This document shows, piece by piece, positions 58,080 to 64,000 of a DNA stretch of 64,000 nucleotides. The stretch spans positions 68,431,457 to 68,495,456 of the forward strand of contig NC_068938.1 in NCBI RefSeq assembly GCF_016801865.2, in the 5' to 3' direction. The stretch's first letter is position 1, and each line of letters starts with the position of its first letter. The notes beneath the pieces are model-generated. The model did not search any database. It saw nothing but the letters and a program-made list of their open reading frames with translations, and had not been told where the DNA came from. This stretch comes from Culex pipiens pallens. Its lineage: Eukaryota > Arthropoda > Insecta > Diptera > Culicidae. The position numbers and the translations under genes were made by a program.

Positions 58080-58293
58080 AAAACTGTGATCTAGTTTTAA
58101 GCTTTTTCTATTTCTATCCCCTTTCCCTTGCAATTTTAGTAAGTTTTTTTCTTAACTTTTTCTTACTTTCGGTAACCCCTTAACTACAAGCAACAATTGT
58201 TCCAATATGGATTATGATGTAACACACAGCTGAAAGGAACTCCAAAACTCTGTTTTGTACCTTAAAAGAACTTATTGTATCTGATTATTCACC

Positions 58294-58299
58294 AATAAA
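58294..58299 (+). terminator. Polyadenylation signal of the half-LINE
   Basis: AATAAA lies 18 bases before the 3' end of the element, with the tail GAATTTGAATTTGAATT immediately behind. Position and context match the 3' ends of Jockey-type elements. Confidence 0.7.
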
Positions 58300-59020
58300 A
58301 CCGAATTTGAATTTGAATTATAAATTTCAGCGATGACCTATACATGTCTGGGTACCAAAAGTTGCGCATTTCAATTATGAAAATTTTTCCATTTTTGCGC
58401 GCGGCGCGTCGAAAAACCCTGTTTTTATGCTAAACAAAATCATATCTCCGAAACGTGTTAATGGATATCCGCAATTTTTTGATATGTTATGTAATATATT
58501 ACAAGGAATCAGGGAAAAATATTTTCAGACATGGGCTCTTTGGTCCCGAGACCTTGAAATCGGCAAATGTAATTTTCATAGGACCTTTTCAAATATTCAG
58601 CTAGCTTTTTTGGACCTCAACATATTTTTCCTTAAAAGCCCAACTAATAACCTTTCTTTTGAATTGTGGCGCTCTAAAATTGGTTCAGCCGTTCCGGAGA
58701 TATGATTTATTGAAAAATGTGGTTTTTTGCAAAAATCGACCAAAAATGCAATTTTTTTGACCACCCTATTTCGGATAGGACCACCCTAATCGCCAAACAA
58801 GGAACCCCCACTCCAAATTTGAGCCAAATCGGAGCACTTTTGATTTGGAGACTTCCTGTTTGACGTGGAATGGCTGTAAAGCCAATATCTCCCATATAGC
58901 CAAAAACCCATAAGCTCTGTGCTTCAGTTAAGCACTGGGCCGTGCTTAACCGAGGCAGCTGAACGGTGCAAAACCGGGGCAGTGCAAAACCGAGGCGTGC
59001 AAAACCGAGGCATGACTGTA

Positions 59021-59840
59021 GAATTTTTGATAAATTTATTTTTATCAAAGCTTTTCTTTGTAGATAATTGATGAATATTTGAAAATACTTGTTTGGTTTC
59101 CAACAAAAATCTTGATTTTTAAAACAAATCAAGCAAACAATCAAACCTCCCCCTATTCTCCATCACGTTACTTTCGATCTCGATAAACGCAAATCCCGTC
59201 CAGTTAAGTGGCCATAAATTGTGCAATTATCGCCAGTGAGCTCAAATGTCGGGAAAATTCTTAATCCACCGCCGTTCTGATGGAAATCGACCCGCCAATT
59301 TCAGTCATTTGGCCACGGCCAGCGAAGCCAATTTTCGTCCCTTCCCCCACTAAGTTGCCCTTCCAAGTGCAAAGTTTTACTCATTTTCGATAATAATAAT
59401 TGCCATTCTCAACCCTTTCCACTAATTTCCCCCGGCAAAACTTTTCAGTTCAAGCTTTCCCAGGTACCGGAAAAGCACCCAGCAGCACCAGTTCAACCAC
59501 TTATCTTTTGTGTTTCAAATATAACTAATTATGCCACGAGACTTGGGGGTGAGGGTAGCTGCACGTGGCCACCCCAGACGAACTCCCAGCTTGAACCATG
59601 ATTTTTTTCTGCCTTTTCTCTTCAGGATGTCTTTGCTCCAGACTTACGCACTTGAAGCCGAGGATGCATCCCTCGTCTTTGACTCTCTGGGGTAGAGAGA
59701 AAAACTTTAATCATTAATTAAATTTTTATCGGCACCGACCTCACGGACTTGGCCAAGATGCTGCTGGTTTTTTTTAGCTTCGATGAACGGGAAAGTTGAG
59801 CATTTTATGACGAACGGGTTTTTTTCAGTGGTGAAATTTG
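59021..59840. other. GC-mixed, repeat-free sequence
   Basis: From about 59140 the sequence is GC-richer and without repeats, ending at the microsatellite. No exon can be supported. Confidence 0.35.
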
Positions 59841-59962
59841 AACTCAACTCAACTCAACTCAACTCAACTCAACTCAACTCAACTCAACTCAACTCAACTC
59901 AACTCAACTCAACTCAACTCAACTCAACTCAACTCAACTCAACTCAACTCAACTCAACTCAA
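59841..59962 (+). repeat. (AACTC)n microsatellite, about 24 units
   Basis: Perfect pentanucleotide repeat over 122 bp. The LNSTQ-repeat frame that crosses it (59783-60043) is only the translation of the microsatellite. Confidence 0.97.
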
Positions 59963-61526
59963 AGCTTCAACCCTGTCCTGTGTTTAGGCATCAAAGTCCA
60001 CCTTCCAGCAGGGGTAACAGAGAAAAAAATCACCATCGATTGAAGGCAACCCTCAAGCCTTGAGGCTCGCGCAGATAAAAAGGCAAACAGACGACCAACC
60101 CCGCGGGCGGTCAAACGACGAGAGCAAAAACGGTTCCACCGAGTCCGATAAAAAGTGATGGCCTCCTGAAAGTTGGAGAAAGCATCATTAAAATAATTAT
60201 ACAATTTTCGCGAAAAACACTCATAACGACCGTAATTTATACTCGGAGGGGGTTCCTCGCGAAGAAAGTCACAACTTTTGCCCTCGCGCGGTTGTGCCCG
60301 GGTCCTTAACCTTTCCGGTGTAAATCTGGACCGTTATCTCCGCGCGGTGGAAGGCACACGAAGCCCGCGAGACATGAAAACATCTGGCGGTGGGATGAAC
60401 CTGAGGACGCAACGCGGCCGCTAATCTTGGATGCTTTGGCATTGCTGATGGCTTCGGAGGAAAGTTTGCCTCCTTTTTTAAGTATCGCCAATGACCTGGG
60501 GCGCTTGTTGGGCGAATGCGTTGGGAAAATGTTGGTGATTTGAGATTGGTGATTTCTGTTTTGTAATGACTGCCAAAGGTTTAGATTTTGAAGAGTGGTT
60601 GAGGGAAATAGATAACAATTAGTGAAATCAAGATTTTATGTCGTTTTGAACCGATTTTTTCTCATTAAAAACAGCTTTACATACCGAAATCAGCCTCAAC
60701 CAAAGAAGAACTCTGTTAGAATGTTTTTATGTTTGTAATTTGGCAACTCTGATACCAACTCTGACTCCAGCTCTCCAAATAGACCTGACTCCACTGACTC
60801 TTACTCCACAGCCGTTCCAATATGTACCATTTCTCGCACAAAATGTCACTACAACTTCAATTTTCCTCGTCCTAAAAATAAGTCCAGCTGTCATTACTGA
60901 TGACACCTACTGCCTCATTTTTCCCAGCGTCACACCCCGAGTAAAACAAAAAGTTATAATAATTCCCCGTTTATAAAATCGCCTACGGGTAGACCAGGAA
61001 AATATTTTATTATAATATAGAGTCTCTGCTTTATCTACATCTAATCGTATTTTTCATTTTGGTACCGAAACATGTTCTTGAATTTCATTACGTCGACAGT
61101 ACTGCCAACCAACCAACCTTCGGGGGAGGGGATGCTGCGACGGTAGCGCACACCGGAGAGGATCCTAAAACGTCCCTTGCCCTCCCGACCTCTCGGCAAA
61201 CCCGCCCAGGCCAAAGTGCAAACGACTCCTCTCAAACAGGCAGGCAGGAGTAGGGCGAGGTTGGTGTAAAATATGGCGGGCGCTCTTCAAGTCGAAAAAT
61301 TTGCCTAATTTTTGACTACCCAGGATTTTTATCAACGGAATGATGATGATGATACACGTTTGAAACTTTTCAACTGCAAGACAGTGGGGCTCACCCAGAG
61401 CGATCGCTCGCCACGATGGGAAATTATCAATTTGAATTATTTAATAAAACAAATGAAAAAAATAGTCTTAAATAGCTACTGTTATAGAAAAACGCATTTT
61501 TAGATGCATTCACATTTTGTGATTAA
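59963..61526. other. GC-mixed sequence with a relic hAT end
   Basis: 60744-60813 reads ACTCTGATACCAACTCTGAC through GACTCCACTGACTCTTACTC to CCACAGCC, a decayed right end of the GGAGTC-bearing hAT-like family (compare 8670-8730). The rest (59963-60560 and 61041-61320 GC-richer, otherwise AT-rich) has no supported exon. (ATG)n-like GATGATGATGAT lies near 61340. Confidence 0.45.
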
Positions 61527-62076
61527 ATGTACATTGTTACACTCTAAACAATAACCCTGCAAAATTAGAAAAAACATGAAATTTTAAAATGAAAAATTAG
61601 GTTCTAAATGAAAAAATTACCCTTCTGGGTTAATGTAGATTCGAAAAGTACATTAAATTTCCCTTAAAATGGCATGTTCCAAAAAAAAATGGCGTGTTCC
61701 AAAAAAAAAATTACAGTCGAGTAATGGAAAATGGCAGAGTTATTAGAACTTTTTTCGTGTTTTTTTTTATGTAAAATACGTTTTTTCGGAATTCTGAGTA
61801 CGCCATTAAATCGGGTGTACTATTTTAAGTAAAAGTCCCTTTGACACCAAATTTCTACATCATCACCGTTTCAAATTATTGAAAAAACACCTCTTTTTTC
61901 GCATTTCAAAAATAGAAGGGGTCGTATCGCCCCTCCGTCACGAGATATCAACAAACGGACCTCGGATTCGTAATCAGGGACCAAAAAAGTTACCCCTTAG
62001 GACAAAGTTTCACGCAAATCGAAGAGGGGTCAGGGCAACTTTTCCCGATTTCGTGTGAGTTGGTAGAGAATTACCC
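61527..62076 (+). repeat. Half copy of the 15.4-kb fold-back family
   Basis: It runs from TACACTCTAAACAATAACCC through ACCCTTCTGGGTTAATGTAG to TTGGTAGAGAATTACCC, matching the right arm of 15428-16428. A 20-bp piece (GTTCCAAAAAAAAATGG) is duplicated at 61676-61705. The left arm is absent. Confidence 0.75.
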
Positions 62077-62880
62077 GTATATGGAGCCAATAGAACTCGA
62101 AAATAACATTTGAGAAGGGCATAAGTTATTTAGGTATTTTTGTATTTTGCAATTTAAATGGCACTGTATCTCGAAGCCGTTACATCGTATCAAAAAGTGG
62201 TCAAAGTCAAACTTGTAGGAAATTGGACGGGCTTTCTGAAAAATACACTGATACAAAAATATATGCCACTTATATGAGATTTTTTGATTTTTAAGCATGA
62301 AAATTAAATTTCAAGGTGATGTCATGATTTTTTTTCGTTCAAAATTTTTGAAGGAATAGCTTTAGATGTTACAGAAGACTGATGAAAAATGTGGAATAGT
62401 ATGTCTCTCCTAAAAAAATACAAAAAACATTTACTGAAACTGTTTTTTTTTTAATTGGTCTAAAACGTAAAGAGTGGGAATCGATTCCCCAGACAATTTT
62501 ACATAAAAGTCTCGATATTGACTATTGTCCTTTGTCCAATCCTTGTGAAGACACAGCGGTTTTAAAAATAAAAAGGTTTAAAAAAATATTTTTTTGGGTG
62601 GTTTTTACCATTTTCTATATCGAAATCGTGACATCACCATGAAATTTAATTTTTAAACTTTAAAATTAAAAAATCTCATAGAAGTGGCCTGTATTTTTGT
62701 TTCAGTGTATTTTTTTCGGAAAGCCCGTCCAATTTCCTACAAGTTTGACTTTGACCACTTTTTGATACGATGCAACGGCTTCGAGATACAGTGATTTTTA
62801 AATTGCAAAATACAAAAATATCTAAATACCTTACGCCCTTCTAACGAAATTAATTTTCGAGTACTATTAGCTCCATATAC
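62077..62880. mobile_element. Fold-back element of 804 bp
   Basis: GTATATGGAGCCAATAGAAC at 62077 is mirrored by TACTATTAGCTCCATATAC ending at 62880. Long inverted blocks include ATTTTGCAATTTAAATGGCA-type sequence, CTGTATCTCGAAGCCGTT, AAGTCAAACTTGTAGGAAAT and GGTGATGTCATGATTT. The turn is near 62480. It abuts the end of the previous element directly. Non-coding. Confidence 0.85.
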
Positions 62881-64000
62881 ACAAAAATTGCTTATAAAGG
62901 CCTAGGATAACATGTCTACAAAGTTTCATTGAAATCTGAAAGGGTCAGGTACAAAAGAACCAGAAAAAAATCCTGATTTGAGCTGGAATTGCTCAAGTAC
63001 GACTTTTATGCTGCTCAAGTTTGATAGAATGAAAAAAGCTTAAAAAATATTACAACAAACGAGATTTTTTTAAACAGTAAATTAAACTCACAAAATAAGC
63101 TAAACGTTTTAAAAAAGCTCGTAGCGAAAGAATAAGGCTTTCTAGGCCCAGTGAAAAAAATATAATTTAACCCAAAAATGACGAACTTCTCGTCACAGTG
63201 TCCTGATGCAAACAATGATCGAGCTCGAGCTGTCACATGTCAGCTGCAGCCCTGCGAAGTATGTTGGCTGACATATCGGGCAGTCGGTAAAAAAACCAGC
63301 TAGAAGACGCCTGACAATAAACTTTTGCTAGAAAGAGATAGGAAATCTGTAATATAAACAAACTTTGAATGTGTTTAGTAATTTTATGATTAGAAAGCCT
63401 TATGGGAAAACTTACAAATTATTACAAGAATCGTAAAACCCTGAAAAACGATTTGAAAAAAAAATAATGTGTGCTCATACCAACCTTTGATATTTTTTCC
63501 GATTTACATGTATGTAACCCTTTAAGCTTATTATTCAAAAGAACTGTTCATTATTAAAATATTAGAAAAACTCACAATAAATACGGATCTGCTTGCGAAA
63601 TTATTTTTGTAAAATATTTATGTTAGAAAATAAAATAAAATAATTCAGAAATATGCAACACTTTTTCCACATTCGCCCTTTTGACAAATTTAGACGTTTT
63701 GTCCATTCGACCTATTGTCCGTTTTTGACCTTTTGTCCATTAAAATTTATGTCTTTCGACCTAATGTTGTACACCTGTTTTCACGATATTTTATGATGGT
63801 TTTTTCTCGAAAAATATTAAGTTTTTTTGAAAATTAAAAATACTCGTACAAATAATCTTTTCGAAATGTTTGGAAAATTTCCTACAATGTTCCCTTTTGG
63901 ATTCTGTTGATCGGACTACTGAATGCTGAGATAGCGTCTCTTAAATGTTAAGTTTAGCGAAAAATGTGCGTGAGTAATGAAACTTTCTAACCAAACTTTT
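62881..64000. other. AT-rich sequence with two short dispersed repeats
   Basis: 63670-63765 is a degenerate run of TTTTGTCCATTCGACC-like phrases, similar to 27235-27330. 63867-63940 (GATTCTGTTGATCGGACTAC...GCTGAGATAG) matches 14645-14723. The remainder is featureless. Confidence 0.45.

Larger units (their letters stand above)
56550..58317 (+). mobile_element. Gag-only Jockey-clade non-LTR retrotransposon (half-LINE)
   Basis: The insert is flanked by the 13-bp duplication TTATAAATTTCAG (56537-56549 and 58318-58330). It begins GACCTCCGTGTACGCACGAG and has a 114-bp leader, one long frame (56664-58079) and a 238-bp 3' untranslated region. AATAAA lies near the end and the terminal run is GAATTTGAATTTGAATT. 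The endonuclease and reverse-transcriptase frame of a full Jockey element (normally several kb) is absent, with no stop-riddled remnant. The copy must therefore have been mobilised by enzymes supplied in trans, or derive from a deleted master. The intact frame suggests it is young. Confidence 0.85.
55348..58876. mobile_element. Fold-back element with CAGCCATTCCACGTC ends, itself hit twice
   Basis: CAGCCATTCCACGTCAAACA at 55348 and its exact inverse ending at 58876 are flanked by TAAA on both sides (55344-55347 and 58877-58880). Each arm is over 500 bp (CACTCCAAATTTGAGCC, CCACCCTAATCGCCAAAC, CATATCTCCGRAACG). The left arm contains a TTAA-flanked insertion (55795-56410) and the loop region contains a LINE (56550-58317). 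Without these the element is about 1.1 kb, nearly all palindrome. It is a relative of 2624-3391. Superfamily uncertain. Confidence 0.85.
53599..59018. mobile_element. Palindromic element with pogo/Tigger-like ends, host of nested insertions
   Basis: CAGTCATGCCTCGGTTTAGC at 53599 and the inverse of AAAACCGAGGCATGACTG ending at 59018 form the ends, flanked by TA (53597-53598 and 59019-59020). Ends of the form CAGTCATGCCTCGG resemble pogo/Tigger elements; the assignment is inferred. The arms repeat CATAACCGAGGC and TATGGGAGACATTGGCTTTA on both sides. The right arm is interrupted between 55347 and 58877 by a second element. Joining the flanks gives ACGATTAAAGCCAATATCTC, which matches the intact left arm. 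Without insertions it is about 1.9 kb. No transposase remains. Confidence 0.85.

Noticed and set aside
59783..60043. 86-codon frame with LNSTQ repeats
   Set aside because: Direct translation of the AACTC microsatellite.

Overview
This window looks like non-coding, transposon-dense DNA from an insect, most likely a culicine mosquito such as Culex. The reasons are an AT-rich background, very many short inverted-repeat elements flanked by TA, TTAA or 8-bp duplications, large fold-back elements, a Jockey-type LINE and satellite-like arrays with units of about 130-142 bp. The organism is inferred from these features, not from a marker gene. There are no bacterial-style genes. Most long open frames lie inside repeats or begin at GTG or TTG, which are not normal eukaryotic starts.

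Layout. 0-9 kb: an edge hairpin, a nested pair of inverted-repeat elements (278-1861 holding 829-1751), a fold-back at 2624-3391, and a second nest at 5017-8903. In that nest a fold-back was hit by a MITE and by a 2.5-kb hAT-like element, which itself holds two MITEs, one with a tRNA-like unit. 9-10.2 kb: about 1.2 kb without C, built of (GGGTTT)n, (GGTTTT)n and G runs. 10-23 kb: GC-richer islands alternating with AT-rich repeat debris, a fold-back at 15.4-16.4 kb and a 142-bp array at 19.3-19.9 kb. 23.3-24.1 kb: a credible minus-strand first coding exon with a signal peptide and a consensus splice donor. 24-30 kb: members of a ~420-bp repeat family, twin LINE-like 3' ends, and a region of three hairpins with covarying stems. 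30-34 kb: a GC-rich island followed by eight units of a 141-bp satellite. 34-53 kb: AT-rich sequence, fold-backs, a TA-flanked 944-bp element and one candidate minus-strand exon near 41.1 kb. 53.6-59.0 kb: a four-element nest containing the only intact long reading frame of the window. 59-64 kb: a pentanucleotide microsatellite, a relic hAT end and two abutting inverted-repeat elements.

The best-supported protein is the 471-residue Gag/ORF1 (56664-58079) of a Jockey-clade element. The copy has a 13-bp target duplication and a natural 3' end but no endonuclease/reverse-transcriptase frame, so it is a gag-only 'half-LINE'. It sits in a fold-back element, which also took a TTAA-flanked insertion, and that fold-back sits in the arm of a larger TA-flanked palindrome with pogo/Tigger-like ends. 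Because the hosts are palindromes, the opposite arm preserves the empty site for two of the insertions, so boundaries can be read directly. No host gene can be followed through several exons here. The window is probably intronic or intergenic around the 5' end of a minus-strand gene.
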